A DNA stretch of 64,000 nucleotides from Streptomyces toyocaensis (GCF_000725125.1 NZ_JFCB01000024.1:1-64000); one strand, 5' to 3'; positions 45,175-53,991 are shown, counted from the first letter of the stretch. Notes: a model not told the origin generated them from the letters alone. Translations and numbers: made by a program.

Positions 45175-46752
45175 TCATGTGCGACGCAGCGTCCGGGTCG
45201 CCCCCGCCGCCACCGTCGTCGCCAGGATCCAGCCCAGCAGGACGAACGCGGCCGACAGCCACTGCCAGCCGCCGCGGAGCTGCCAGAATCCCACCTGGCC
45301 CAGGTCGATCACCGGCAGCAGCAGGTCCAGCGCGAACAGCGCCGGGTTCCAGTCCGGATGCTCGCCGCTCTTCAGCGGCGGGTGGTCGGCACGGGCGAAG
45401 GCCAGCGAACCGGCCGCCCACAGCACCGCCATCCACACCGCGGCCCGGCCCGGCCGGTACCCGTAGGCGACCGTCCAGTCCTGCGCGTAGCCCCACAGCT
45501 TGGCCGCCGGCGGCAGGCTCTCGCGGCGGCGCCGCTGCTTGGCGAGCAGCACCTCCCGGGCGTCCTCGTCCTCCCCGCCCTCCCGCAGCACGGCGGCCAG
45601 CCGCTCGTACGGCTCCGGGTTGTACTCGGCGCTCGCCGCGTCCACCCAGCGCAGCCGCAGCGCCAGCGGGAACGGGCCGCGGGGGACCAGGTTCTCGTAG
45701 GCGAAGCCGCCCATGTGCAGCCGGCCGGGGCCGGGCCAGCTGTCCGCCCGGTCCACCAGGTTCACCACCCGCGCCCCCGACAGCACCACCCGCCCACGGG
45801 CGGGCCGCTCCCCGAGGAAACGCAGCTCGGGTGTCTGCACCCGGCGCAGCGACAGCTCCTGCTCGTCGGTGAAGGTGAACCGCGCCCCCTCGAAGTCGAC
45901 CGCGTCCCCGAACCGCCCGTCGTCCAGCCGCACCCCGCCCTCGCACTCGAACCGCTGGATCCGCGTCCCGCGCGCCGGTGTCATCCCGCTCCGCGCGTGG
46001 GCGCCCACCCCCGCCGGCGTCAGATACAGCGAGCGCTCCACGGTCAGCTGCGGCGCGTTGAGCGCGAGCCGGGTGTGCGGGTCGCCCAGGCGCGCGCCGC
46101 GCAGGCTCAGCGAGACGCCGATCGTCGCACTGCGCAGGCTCAGTTCGCCGTGCGACTCCAGCATCTCCGCCTGGAGGTCCTGGCCGACGTTCATGCCGTC
46201 GGCGGCTATCGAGCGGCCGCTGCGGTCCCGGTGCACGATCGCCTGGTTGAGCAGCAGGTCCGTGCCGATCCGGGCGTCGGTGAGCCGTATGCCGCCCAGG
46301 AACCGGCAGCGCGGCAGATGCAGATCACCCTCGGTGCTCAGCCGGGCCGCCTCCAGGCGCGGTATCGAGCAGTCCACCATCCGCACGGTCGTGAAGCGGG
46401 CCTCCGGCAGCAGCACGTCCCGCTCGAAGCGGCAGCCGCGCATCTCCATGTAGGGCTCCACGGTGCCCCCGGCCAGATCCAGTACGCCGCTGATCAACAC
46501 CCCGACCAGTTTCAGGGAGGAGACCCGGCCGGCCAGCGCGGGCGGGCCGTCCAGCAGCAGCCAGCACACCACGCGCGCCCGCACCGTCCGCTCAGGTCCC
46601 CACGGATGTCCCCCGTGCGGATCGTCGACGACCGTGTCGCCGCTGCTCAGGTCGTACACACTGCCGTTGCGGAAGGCCTGCCACATCCCTGCCTCCGTGG
46701 CGGTCAGGTCCTCCGGCGGTTCTCCGCCGCCCGGTCCCACCCCCTCGGTCAC
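45175..46752 (-). CDS. Membrane-anchored beta-helix-like protein
   Basis: 525 residues. The first about 380 are repetitive short hydrophobic strands of pentapeptide- or right-handed-beta-helix character (for example MRGCRFERDVLLPEARFTT), and the last about 150 hold two or three membrane helices. Related streptomycete proteins are often labelled membrane-associated oxidoreductase, but I see no cofactor motif. GTG 46752 is chosen because GGAGGAGGGGAG lies just upstream; an in-frame ATG at 46785 would add 11 residues. Confidence 0.65.
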   Translation of the reverse strand: MTEGVGPGGGEPPEDLTATEAGMWQAFRNGSVYDLSSGDTVVDDPHGGHPWGPERTVRARVVCWLLLDGPPALAGRVSSLKLVGVLISGVLDLAGGTVEPYMEMRGCRFERDVLLPEARFTTVRMVDCSIPRLEAARLSTEGDLHLPRCRFLGGIRLTDARIGTDLLLNQAIVHRDRSGRSIAADGMNVGQDLQAEMLESHGELSLRSATIGVSLSLRGARLGDPHTRLALNAPQLTVERSLYLTPAGVGAHARSGMTPARGTRIQRFECEGGVRLDDGRFGDAVDFEGARFTFTDEQELSLRRVQTPELRFLGERPARGRVVLSGARVVNLVDRADSWPGPGRLHMGGFAYENLVPRGPFPLALRLRWVDAASAEYNPEPYERLAAVLREGGEDEDAREVLLAKQRRRRESLPPAAKLWGYAQDWTVAYGYRPGRAAVWMAVLWAAGSLAFARADHPPLKSGEHPDWNPALFALDLLLPVIDLGQVGFWQLRGGWQWLSAAFVLLGWILATTVAAGATRTLRRT

Positions 46753-46932
46753 GGAACTCCCCTCCTCCCCCTCTACTCGCCGGTTCATCTCTTCGTACAG
46801 CCGTTCATGCCCGGTGCGGTGACGTGTTGAACACGGAAAGTGAAGAGGATCTCGACAATGTGCGCGTACCGTCACCGAGGGGGTGACGTATCAGCCACTG
46901 GGACGGGCGGACGTCCCACGGCGCGGGTCTGA

Positions 46933-46946
46933 GAGAATTGAGCACG
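46933..46946 (+). promoter_or_regulatory. Leaderless-type promoter of the his operon
   Basis: GAGAAT at 46933-46938, 7 nt before GTG 46946. The 193 bp between this gene and the divergent beta-helix gene hold both promoters. Confidence 0.4.
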
Positions 46947-48295
46947 TGATCTCACGAATCGATCTGCGCGGCGACGCCCTCCCCGAGGGTGCCGCCCTGC
47001 GCGACCTGCTGCCCCGAGCCGACTTCGACGTCGCGGCCGCCCTGGAGAAGGTGCGGCCCATCTGCGAGGACGTGCATCATCGGGGCGACGCGGCGCTGAT
47101 CGACTTCGCCGAGCGGTTCGACGGCGTCCGGCTCGACCAGGTGCGGGTCCCGGCGGCCGCGCTCACGCGCGCCCTGGAGGAACTCGACCCGGCCGTGCGC
47201 GCCGCCCTCGAGGAGTCCATCCGCCGCGCCCGGCTCGTCCACCGCGAGCAGCGCCGCGGCACCCACACCACCCAGGTCGTGCCCGGCGGCACGGTCACCG
47301 AGAAGTGGGTCCCGGTCGACCGCGTGGGGCTGTACGCGCCCGGCGGCCGGTCCGTCTACCCGTCCTCCGTGATCATGAACGCGGTGCCCGCCCAGGAGGC
47401 CGGTGTCCCGTCCGTCGCGCTGGCCTCCCCGGCCCAGGCCGACTTCGGAGGGCTGCCGCACCCGACGATCCTCGCCGCGTGCGCGCTGCTCGGCGTCGAC
47501 GAGGTCTACGCCGCCGGCGGCGCCACCGCCGTCGCGATGTTCGCCCACGGCACCGAGTCCTGCCCTCCCGCGAACATGGTCACCGGCCCCGGCAACATCT
47601 GGGTCGCCGCCGCCAAGCGCTACTTCACCGGCCGCATCGGCATCGACGCCGAGGCCGGCCCGACCGAGATCGCGATCCTCGCGGACTCCACCGCCGACCC
47701 GGTGCACGTGGCCTCCGACCTGATCAGCCAGGCCGAGCACGACCCGCTGGCCGCCGCCGTCCTGGTCACCGACTCCGCGGAGCTGGCGGACGCGGTGGAG
47801 AAGGAACTGCGGCCGCAGGTCGAGGCGACCAAGCACGTCGACGACCGGATCGTCCCGGCCCTCACGGGCCGCCAGTCCGCCGTCGTCCTGGTCGACGGCC
47901 TCGACGAGGGCCTGCGCGTCGTCGACGCCTACGGCGCCGAGCACCTGGAGATCCACACCGCCGACGCCGCCGCGGTCGCCGACCGGGTGCGCAACGCGGG
48001 CGCGATCTTCGTCGGCCCCTGGTCCCCGGTCTCCCTCGGCGACTACGCGGCCGGCTCCAACCACGTCCTGCCCACCGGCGGCTGCGCCTGCCACTCCTCG
48101 GGCCTGTCCGTCCAGTCCTTCCTGCGCGGCATCCACATCGTCGACTACACGCGGGACGCGCTGGCCGAGGTCGCGCACCACGTGGTCACGCTGGCGGAGG
48201 CGGAGGACCTGCCCGCGCACGGCGCGGCGATCAAGGCGAGGTTCGTCGGAGACGAACAGATGTCGCGTGGCTGGAAGGTGCCTGAGAACACGTGA
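46946..48295 (+). CDS. hisD: Histidinol dehydrogenase HisD
   Basis: Catalyses the last two steps of histidine synthesis (histidinol to histidine, NAD-dependent, zinc). The 449 residues include the cofactor/substrate loop MVTGPGNIWVAAAKR, the acidic EAGPTEIAI stretch, and the Zn-ligand region SQAEHDP; the C-terminal NHVLPTGG motif is also present. The start is the GTG that begins the conserved N-terminus; the frame is open upstream but non-coding. It overlaps hisC by 4 nt. Confidence 0.97.
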   Translation: MISRIDLRGDALPEGAALRDLLPRADFDVAAALEKVRPICEDVHHRGDAALIDFAERFDGVRLDQVRVPAAALTRALEELDPAVRAALEESIRRARLVHREQRRGTHTTQVVPGGTVTEKWVPVDRVGLYAPGGRSVYPSSVIMNAVPAQEAGVPSVALASPAQADFGGLPHPTILAACALLGVDEVYAAGGATAVAMFAHGTESCPPANMVTGPGNIWVAAAKRYFTGRIGIDAEAGPTEIAILADSTADPVHVASDLISQAEHDPLAAAVLVTDSAELADAVEKELRPQVEATKHVDDRIVPALTGRQSAVVLVDGLDEGLRVVDAYGAEHLEIHTADAAAVADRVRNAGAIFVGPWSPVSLGDYAAGSNHVLPTGGCACHSSGLSVQSFLRGIHIVDYTRDALAEVAHHVVTLAEAEDLPAHGAAIKARFVGDEQMSRGWKVPENT

Positions 48296-49401
48296 GCTTC
48301 GGAATCGACGACCTCCCCGTACGGGACGAGCTGCGCGGCAAGTCCCCCTACGGCGCGCCCCAACTGGACGTCCCCGTCCGGCTGAACACCAACGAGAACC
48401 CCTACCCGCTGCCCGAGCCGCTGGTCGAGCGGATCACCGAGCGGGTCCGGGAGGCCGCCCGGCACCTCAACCGCTACCCCGACCGGGACGCGGTCGAACT
48501 GCGCACCGGGCTGGCCGCATACCTGACGAGGACGGCCGGCCACCCGGTCTCCGCCGAGAACGTCTGGGCCGCCAACGGCTCCAACGAGGTCATCCAGCAA
48601 CTGCTGCAAACCTTCGGCGGACCGGGCCGCACGGCCATCGGCTTCGAACCCTCGTACTCGATGCACGCCCTCATCGCGCGCGGGACCGGCACCGGCTGGA
48701 TCTCCGGGCCGCGGGGCGAGGACTTCGGCATCGACCTGCCCGCCGCGCGGGAGGCGATCGCCGAGCACCGACCCGACGTCGTCTTCGTCACCACCCCCAA
48801 CAACCCCACCGGCAACGCCGTCCCGGCCCGGACGGTCCTCGCGCTGTACGAGGCCGCCCAGGCAGCCAAGCCGTCGATGGTGGTCGTCGACGAGGCGTAC
48901 GTCGAGTTCAGCCACGGCGAGTCGCTGCTCCCGCTGCTCGACGGACGCCCGCACCTCGTCGTCTCCCGCACCATGTCGAAGGCGTTCGGCGCGGCGGGAC
49001 TGCGCCTCGGCTACCTCGCCGCCCACCCGGCGGTCGTCGACGCCGTCCAGCTGGTCCGGCTGCCGTACCACCTGTCGGCCGTCACCCAGGCGACCGCGCT
49101 TGCCGCCCTCGAACACACCGACACGCTGCTGAAGTACGTCGAGCAGCTGAAGGCGGAGCGGGACCGGCTGGTCGCCGAACTGCGCGCCCTCGGCTACGAC
49201 GTCACCGAGTCCGACGCGAACTTCGTCCAGTTCGGACGGTTCGAGGACTCCCACGCCGCCTGGCGGAAGATCCTCGACCGGGGCGTCCTGGTCCGGGACA
49301 ACGGCGTGCCCGGATGGCTTCGGGTCACCGCCGGAACCCCCGAAGAGAACGACGCGTTCCTCGACGCGGTACGTCAGTTGAAGAAGGAGCAGAGCGCATG
49401 A
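48292..49401 (+). CDS. hisC: Histidinol-phosphate aminotransferase HisC
   Basis: PLP aminotransferase converting imidazole acetol phosphate to histidinol phosphate. The 369 residues contain the fold-type I core; the PLP lysine is in VSRTMSKAFGAAGLRLGY and the Asn-Pro region NNPTGNAVP is present. Start and stop each overlap neighbouring his genes (GTGA and ATGA), so translation is coupled. Confidence 0.97.
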   Translation: MSFGIDDLPVRDELRGKSPYGAPQLDVPVRLNTNENPYPLPEPLVERITERVREAARHLNRYPDRDAVELRTGLAAYLTRTAGHPVSAENVWAANGSNEVIQQLLQTFGGPGRTAIGFEPSYSMHALIARGTGTGWISGPRGEDFGIDLPAAREAIAEHRPDVVFVTTPNNPTGNAVPARTVLALYEAAQAAKPSMVVVDEAYVEFSHGESLLPLLDGRPHLVVSRTMSKAFGAAGLRLGYLAAHPAVVDAVQLVRLPYHLSAVTQATALAALEHTDTLLKYVEQLKAERDRLVAELRALGYDVTESDANFVQFGRFEDSHAAWRKILDRGVLVRDNGVPGWLRVTAGTPEENDAFLDAVRQLKKEQSA

Positions 49402-49991
49402 CCCGCGTAGGACGTGTGGAACGCACCACCAAGGAAACGTCCGTCCTGGTCGAGATCGACCTCGACGGCACCGGCAGGACCGAGATCTCCACCGGGGTCG
49501 GCTTCTACGACCACATGCTCGACCAGCTCGGCCGGCACGGTCTGTTCGACCTGACCGTGAAGACCGAGGGCGACCTGCACATCGACTCCCACCACACCAT
49601 CGAGGACACCGCCCTCGCGCTCGGCGCCGCGTTCCGGCAGGCGCTCGGCGACAAGGTGGGCATCTACCGCTTCGGCAACTGCACGGTCCCGCTGGACGAG
49701 TCCCTCGCCCAGGTCACCGTCGACCTGTCCGGACGCCCCTACCTCGTGCACACCGAGCCCGAGAACATGGCGCCGATGATCGGCGCGTACGACGTGACGA
49801 TGACCCGGCACATCCTGGAGTCCTTCGTCGCCCAGGCCCAGATCGCGCTGCACGTGCACGTGCCCTACGGGCGCAACGCGCACCACATCGTGGAGTGCCA
49901 GTTCAAGGCCCTCGCCCGCGCCCTGCGCTACGCCTCCGAGCGGGACCCCCGCGCGGCCGGCATCCTGCCCTCCACGAAGGGCGCGCTGTAG
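49398..49991 (+). CDS. hisB: Imidazoleglycerol-phosphate dehydratase HisB
   Basis: Dehydrates imidazole glycerol phosphate. The 197 residues are the single-function form; no histidinol phosphatase is fused. Both metal-binding repeats are visible: HIDSHHTIEDTALALG and GRNAHHIVECQFKALA. ATG 49398 overlaps the hisC stop. Confidence 0.97.
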   Translation: MTRVGRVERTTKETSVLVEIDLDGTGRTEISTGVGFYDHMLDQLGRHGLFDLTVKTEGDLHIDSHHTIEDTALALGAAFRQALGDKVGIYRFGNCTVPLDESLAQVTVDLSGRPYLVHTEPENMAPMIGAYDVTMTRHILESFVAQAQIALHVHVPYGRNAHHIVECQFKALARALRYASERDPRAAGILPSTKGAL

Positions 49992-49993
49992 GC

Positions 49994-50152
49994 ATGAACG
50001 GTCTGTCCACCGTCCTGATCGTCGTCGGCCTGTTCTTCGTCGGCGGGATCATCTCCTTCGTCAAGCAGAAGATGCCCACGGGCCTCGTCGTGCTGCTCGC
50101 CGTCGGCGCCGCGCTGTGCATCGGCACGGGCCTTCTGTACCTGGAGGTGTGA
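49994..50152 (+). CDS. Small two-helix membrane protein inside the his operon
   Basis: 52 residues made of two hydrophobic helices (about 3-20 and 29-48) joined by FVKQKMPTG. It fills the gap between hisB and hisH, starting 2 nt after the hisB stop, so it is almost certainly cotranscribed. Its last codons contain GGAGG (50143-50147), which serves as the Shine-Dalgarno sequence for hisH. No known histidine role; might be a membrane tether or an unrelated passenger. Confidence 0.72.
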   Translation: MNGLSTVLIVVGLFFVGGIISFVKQKMPTGLVVLLAVGAALCIGTGLLYLEV

Positions 50153-50156
50153 GGCC

Positions 50157-50798
50157 TTGAGCACCACCAAGAAGGTCGTGGTCTTCGACTACGGCTTCGG
50201 CAACGTCCGCTCCGCCGAGCGGGCCCTCGCCCGCGCGGGAGCCGACGTCGAGATCACCCGCGACTACGACCGGGCCATGAACGCCGACGGGCTGCTGGTA
50301 CCCGGCGTCGGCGCCTTCGCCGCCTGCATGAAGGGCCTCAAGGAGGCCCGGGGCGACTGGATCGTCGACCGCCGGCTGTCCGGCGGCCGCCCGGTCATGG
50401 GCATCTGCGTCGGCATGCAGATCCTCTTCGCGCGCGGCATCGAGCACGGCGTGGAGAGCGAGGGCCTCGACGAGTGGCCCGGATCGGTCGAACCGCTCCG
50501 GGCACAGATCGTGCCCCACATGGGCTGGAACACCGTGGACGCCCCGGCCGGCTCCGAGCTGTTCGCCGGCCTCGACGCGGACGCACGCTTCTACTTCGTG
50601 CACTCCTACGCCGTCCACGACTGGACCCTTCAGACCACGAACCCGGCGATGCGCGCCCCGCTGGTCACCTGGTCCACCCACGGCGAGCCCTTCGTGGCGG
50701 CCGTGGAGAACGGCGCCCTGTGGGCCACGCAGTTCCACCCCGAGAAGTCCGGCGACGCCGGTGCCCAGCTCCTCACCAACTGGATCGGAACCCTGTAG
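50157..50798 (+). CDS. hisH: Imidazole glycerol phosphate synthase subunit HisH (glutamine amidotransferase)
   Basis: Class I glutaminase that feeds ammonia to HisF. The 213 residues show the catalytic Cys in GICVGMQILF and the His-Glu pair in QFHPEKSG. The start is the uncommon TTG at 50157, decided by GGAGG 9 nt upstream in the preceding gene and by the family N-terminus KVVVFDYGFGNVRS. Confidence 0.96.
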   Translation: MSTTKKVVVFDYGFGNVRSAERALARAGADVEITRDYDRAMNADGLLVPGVGAFAACMKGLKEARGDWIVDRRLSGGRPVMGICVGMQILFARGIEHGVESEGLDEWPGSVEPLRAQIVPHMGWNTVDAPAGSELFAGLDADARFYFVHSYAVHDWTLQTTNPAMRAPLVTWSTHGEPFVAAVENGALWATQFHPEKSGDAGAQLLTNWIGTL

Positions 50799-50802
50799 AG
50801 AC

Positions 50803-51525
50803 ATGGCCAAGCTCGAACTCCTCCCCGCCGTCGACGTCCGCGACGGCCAGGCCGTCCGCCTCGTGCACGGCGAGTCCGGGACGGAAACCTCGTACGGCTC
50901 CCCGCTCGAGGCCGCCCTCGCCTGGCAGCGCGCCGGCGCCGAGTGGCTGCACCTGGTCGATCTGGACGCCGCGTTCGGCACCGGCGACAACCGCGCGCTC
51001 GTCGCCGAGGTCACCGGGGCGATGGACATCAAGGTGGAGCTGTCCGGCGGCATCCGCGACGACGACACCCTCGCCGCCGCCCTCGCCACCGGCTGCACGC
51101 GCGTCAACCTCGGCACCGCCGCCCTGGAGACGCCCGAGTGGGTCGCCCGGGTCATCGCCGAGCACGGCGACAAGATCGCCGTCGGCCTCGACGTACGCGG
51201 CACCACCCTGCGCGGCCGCGGCTGGACCCGCGACGGCGGCGACCTCTACGAGACGCTGGAGCGCCTCGACAAGGAGGGCTGCGCCCGCTACGTCGTCACC
51301 GACATCGCCAAGGACGGCACCCTCCAGGGCCCCAACCTGGAGCTGCTGAAGAACGTCTGCGCCGCCACCGACCGCCCGGTGGTCGCCTCCGGCGGTGTCT
51401 CCTCCCTCGACGACCTGCGTGCCATCGCCGGACTCGTCCCGCTCGGCGTCGAGGGCGCCATCGTGGGGAAGGCCCTGTACGCCAAGGCGTTCACCCTGGA
51501 AGAGGCCCTGGAGGCCACCTCTTGA
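50803..51525 (+). CDS. priA: Bifunctional phosphoribosyl isomerase PriA (HisA/TrpF)
   Basis: TIM-barrel isomerase that in Streptomyces serves both histidine (ProFAR isomerase) and tryptophan (PRA isomerase) synthesis. The 240 residues have the acidic start LLPAVDVRDGQAVRLVHG with the first catalytic Asp, the second catalytic Asp in YVVTDIAKDGTLQGPN and the phosphate loops GGIRDD and SGGVSSLDD. No trpF was seen in this window, as expected for a PriA organism. The bifunctionality is known for the family, not shown by sequence alone. Confidence 0.93.
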   Translation: MAKLELLPAVDVRDGQAVRLVHGESGTETSYGSPLEAALAWQRAGAEWLHLVDLDAAFGTGDNRALVAEVTGAMDIKVELSGGIRDDDTLAAALATGCTRVNLGTAALETPEWVARVIAEHGDKIAVGLDVRGTTLRGRGWTRDGGDLYETLERLDKEGCARYVVTDIAKDGTLQGPNLELLKNVCAATDRPVVASGGVSSLDDLRAIAGLVPLGVEGAIVGKALYAKAFTLEEALEATS

Positions 51526-51541
51526 ACAAGGACACAGACCG

Positions 51542-51946
51542 ATGACGTCGGATGCCGTGCGGCGCGTGCAGAGCGGGAACCCCTGGGAGGAGGCCTTCGG
51601 CTTCGCACGTGCCGTGGCGGCGGGTGACCGCGTCCTGGTGGCGGGGACGACCGCGTTCCGGGGCGAGGTGCTGTACGGCGAGGGCGACCCGTACGAGCAG
51701 GCCAGGACGGCCTTCGCCAACGCGCTGGAGGCGATCGGCGAATTCGGGCTCGGCATCGGGTCCGTGATCCGCACGCGCCTGCACCTCGCCCACGCGCGGG
51801 ACGTCGACGCGGCCGGCCGCGCGCACAAGGAGCTGTTCGACTCGGTGCGCCCGGTCACCACCCTCCTGGTGGTCGAGGGCTTCGTCGACTCGCGCGTACT
51901 GGTCTCAGTGGAACTCGAAGCATTCAGAGGAGCCGTGGATTCATGA
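51542..51946 (+). CDS. ridA: RidA-family (YjgF/YER057c/UK114) protein
   Basis: 134 residues of the RidA fold; the family deaminates reactive enamine/imine intermediates. The conserved pattern AGTTAF...QARTAFANALEAI and the C-terminal VSVELEAFRG are typical. The conserved Arg in RTRLHL is present. It sits between priA and hisF and its stop overlaps the hisF start (ATGA), so it is cotranslated with hisF. Why an imine deaminase is placed here is unknown. Confidence 0.9.
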   Translation: MTSDAVRRVQSGNPWEEAFGFARAVAAGDRVLVAGTTAFRGEVLYGEGDPYEQARTAFANALEAIGEFGLGIGSVIRTRLHLAHARDVDAAGRAHKELFDSVRPVTTLLVVEGFVDSRVLVSVELEAFRGAVDS

Positions 51947-52698
51947 CCCTGGCGGTCCGAGTCATCCCCTGCCTGGACGTGGACGACGGCCGGGTCGTCA
52001 AGGGCGTCAACTTCCAGAACCTGCGCGACGCGGGCGACCCCGTCGAGATGGCCAAGGTGTACGACGCCGAGGGCGCCGACGAACTGACGTTCCTGGACAT
52101 CACGGCCTCGTCGGGCAACCGCGAGACCACCTACGACGTGGTGCGCCGCACCGCCGAGCAGGTGTTCATCCCGCTCACGGTGGGCGGCGGCGTCCGCACC
52201 GCCGAGGACGTGGACAGGCTGCTGCGCGCGGGCGCCGACAAGGTCGGCGTGAACACCGCCGCCATCGCACGGCCCGAGCTCATCCGCGAGATCGCCGAGC
52301 GCTTCGGCCGGCAGGTCCTCGTCCTCTCCGTCGACGCCCGCCGCACCGGGTCCGGCTCCTTCGAGGTCACCACGCACGGCGGCCGCCGCGGCACGGGCAT
52401 CGACGCCGTGGAGTGGGCGCACCGCGCCGCCGAGCTGGGCGCGGGTGAGATCCTGCTCAACTCCATGGACGCCGACGGCACCAAGGACGGCTACGACCTG
52501 GAGATGATCGCCGCCGTCCGGGGGCACGTCACCGTGCCCGTGATCGCCTCCGGCGGCGCCGGAAAGCTCGCCGACTTCCCGCCCGCCGTCGCGGCCGGCG
52601 CGGACGCGGTGCTGGCCGCGTCGGTCTTCCACTTCGGCGACCTGCGCATCGGCCAGGTCAAGGACACGCTGCGGGAAGCCGGTCACCTGGTGCGGTGA
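51943..52698 (+). CDS. hisF: Imidazole glycerol phosphate synthase subunit HisF (cyclase)
   Basis: Cyclase half of IGP synthase. The 251 residues are a complete beta-alpha barrel with the catalytic aspartates in IPCLDVDDGRVVKG (Asp) and SVDARR, and phosphate loops TVGGGVRT and ASGGAGK. ATG 51943 overlaps the RidA stop. The C-terminal reading frame stays GC3-biased past the stop for about 130 bp (see findings). Confidence 0.97.
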   Translation: MTLAVRVIPCLDVDDGRVVKGVNFQNLRDAGDPVEMAKVYDAEGADELTFLDITASSGNRETTYDVVRRTAEQVFIPLTVGGGVRTAEDVDRLLRAGADKVGVNTAAIARPELIREIAERFGRQVLVLSVDARRTGSGSFEVTTHGGRRGTGIDAVEWAHRAAELGAGEILLNSMDADGTKDGYDLEMIAAVRGHVTVPVIASGGAGKLADFPPAVAAGADAVLAASVFHFGDLRIGQVKDTLREAGHLVR

Positions 52699-52743
52699 GG
52701 CCCGGCCCACGGGCTGCGCAGGCCGGACGAGGTCGCCCACCGT

Positions 52744-52797
52744 GTCGTCCAGGACCACCGTGATCACCGGGCCCTGCTCCCGCGGGTCCTGGACGAC
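52744..52797. repeat. Inverted repeat downstream of hisF
   Basis: 13-bp arms 52744-52756 and 52785-52797 are perfect complements with a 28-nt loop. It may help end the his transcript, though the loop is long and no T-run follows. Confidence 0.5.
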
Positions 52798-52827
52798 GTG
52801 GACGCCCTCGCCGCGCGGCCGCCCGGA

Positions 52828-53463
52828 TCAGATGCCGAGCTGTTCGGTCTCCCGCAGCTTCCTGATCGCGTTCTCGTCGCCGTCCAGCCCGACCTTGGCC
52901 GCGCTCTGCCGCCCGTAGGCGAACAGCACCAGCTCGGACGGCTCCCCGGTCACCGTGACCACCGGGGTCCCGCGATGGGCCACCACCGTCTGGCCGTCCG
53001 GACGGCGCAGCACCAGACCCGTGGGGACCCCGCGGCCCATCAGGCGCGCGGAGCGCTCCAGGCGTGACCACAGGGCGTCCTGGAACACCGGGTCCAGCTC
53101 CCGGGGTGTCCACTCGGGCTGGGCCCGGCGGACGTCCTCGGTGTGCACGTAGAACTCGACGATGTTCGACAGTTCGTCGATCTGCTTGAGCGAGAAGGGC
53201 GAGAAGCGCGGGGGACCGGTCCGGATCAGCTGGATCAGGTCCTCGTACGGCTTGGCGGTGAACTCCGCCATCACCCGCTCCAGGCGCGGCGCGAGCTGTT
53301 TGACGAGCATCCCGCCGGCCGCGTCGGGGCGGCGTTCGCGCACCACCACGTGGGCGGCGAGGTCCCGGGTGGTCCAGCCCTCGCAGAGGGTGGGGGCCTC
53401 GGGCCCCGTGGTCTGGAGCAGATCGGCCAGGAGAAGTCGTTCACGCTTGGCATGGGTCGACAT
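52828..53463 (-). CDS. TIGR03085-type maleylpyruvate isomerase/DinB-like family protein
   Basis: A 211-residue protein with the N-terminal four-helix DinB/MDMPI motif (the EGWTTRDLAAHV stretch) and the C-terminal beta-rich domain typical of TIGR03085, an actinobacterial family of unknown function often found beside histidine genes. ATG 53463 has TAGGCT 7 nt upstream. The gene is divergent from hisI. Confidence 0.82.
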   Translation of the reverse strand: MSTHAKRERLLLADLLQTTGPEAPTLCEGWTTRDLAAHVVVRERRPDAAGGMLVKQLAPRLERVMAEFTAKPYEDLIQLIRTGPPRFSPFSLKQIDELSNIVEFYVHTEDVRRAQPEWTPRELDPVFQDALWSRLERSARLMGRGVPTGLVLRRPDGQTVVAHRGTPVVTVTGEPSELVLFAYGRQSAAKVGLDGDENAIRKLRETEQLGI

Positions 53464-53470
53464 GGGAGCC

Positions 53471-53476
53471 AGCCTA
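53471..53476 (-). promoter_or_regulatory. -10 box of the TIGR03085 gene (leaderless type)
   Basis: TAGGCT on the - strand, 7 nt before ATG 53463. Confidence 0.5.
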
Positions 53477-53534
53477 CGGCCGGGCGCCGGGTCCGCCCAG
53501 TGGACATGGTCCGGGCCGGGCGGCCGGGACGCGT

Positions 53535-53548
53535 CACAATGGTCCGCA
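53535..53548 (+). promoter_or_regulatory. Leaderless-type promoter of hisI
   Basis: CACAAT at 53535-53540, 7 nt before ATG 53548; the same hexamer and spacing precede the DUF2752 gene. Confidence 0.5.
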
Positions 53549-53979
53549 TGACCAGCACGCCCGCCCGTCGCCCGGCCGCCACCCCTCACGGAGGCGCTTC
53601 GCGCCCCAGCGCTCCGTCCAGCCGCCTCGACCCGGAGATCGCCGCGCGGCTCAAGCGCAGCCCCGAGGGTCTCCTGCCCGCCATCGCCCAGCAGTACGAC
53701 ACCGGGGAGGTGCTGATGCTGGGCTGGATGGACGACGAGGCGCTGCACCGCACGCTGACCACCGGCCGCTGCACCTACTGGTCGCGCAGCCGCCAGGAGT
53801 ACTGGGTCAAGGGGGACACCTCGGGCCACTACCAGTGGGTGAAGTCGGTCGCCCTGGACTGCGACGCCGACACCGTGCTGGTCAAGGTCGACCAGGTGGG
53901 CGCCGCCTGCCACACCGGTGCCCGTACCTGCTTCGACGCCGACGTCCTGCCGGCGGACGCCCCCTCCTCGGATCAGTAG
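53548..53979 (+). CDS. hisI: Phosphoribosyl-AMP cyclohydrolase HisI
   Basis: Opens the ring of phosphoribosyl-AMP. The 143 residues carry a Pro/Ala-rich N-terminal tail of about 25 residues and the zinc/magnesium motifs: WSRSRQEYWVKG, then DCDADTVLVKV and GAACHTGARTCF. No hisE is fused. Its TAG stop is also the start of the -10 box of trpE. Confidence 0.95.
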   Translation: MTSTPARRPAATPHGGASRPSAPSSRLDPEIAARLKRSPEGLLPAIAQQYDTGEVLMLGWMDDEALHRTLTTGRCTYWSRSRQEYWVKGDTSGHYQWVKSVALDCDADTVLVKVDQVGAACHTGARTCFDADVLPADAPSSDQ

Positions 53980-53991
53980 GGTCTGCCGCCA
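53977..53991 (+). promoter_or_regulatory. Leaderless-type promoter of trpE, overlapping the hisI stop codon
   Basis: TAGGGT at 53977-53982 begins with the hisI TAG stop and lies 8 nt before ATG 53991; no Shine-Dalgarno sequence intervenes. Confidence 0.5.
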
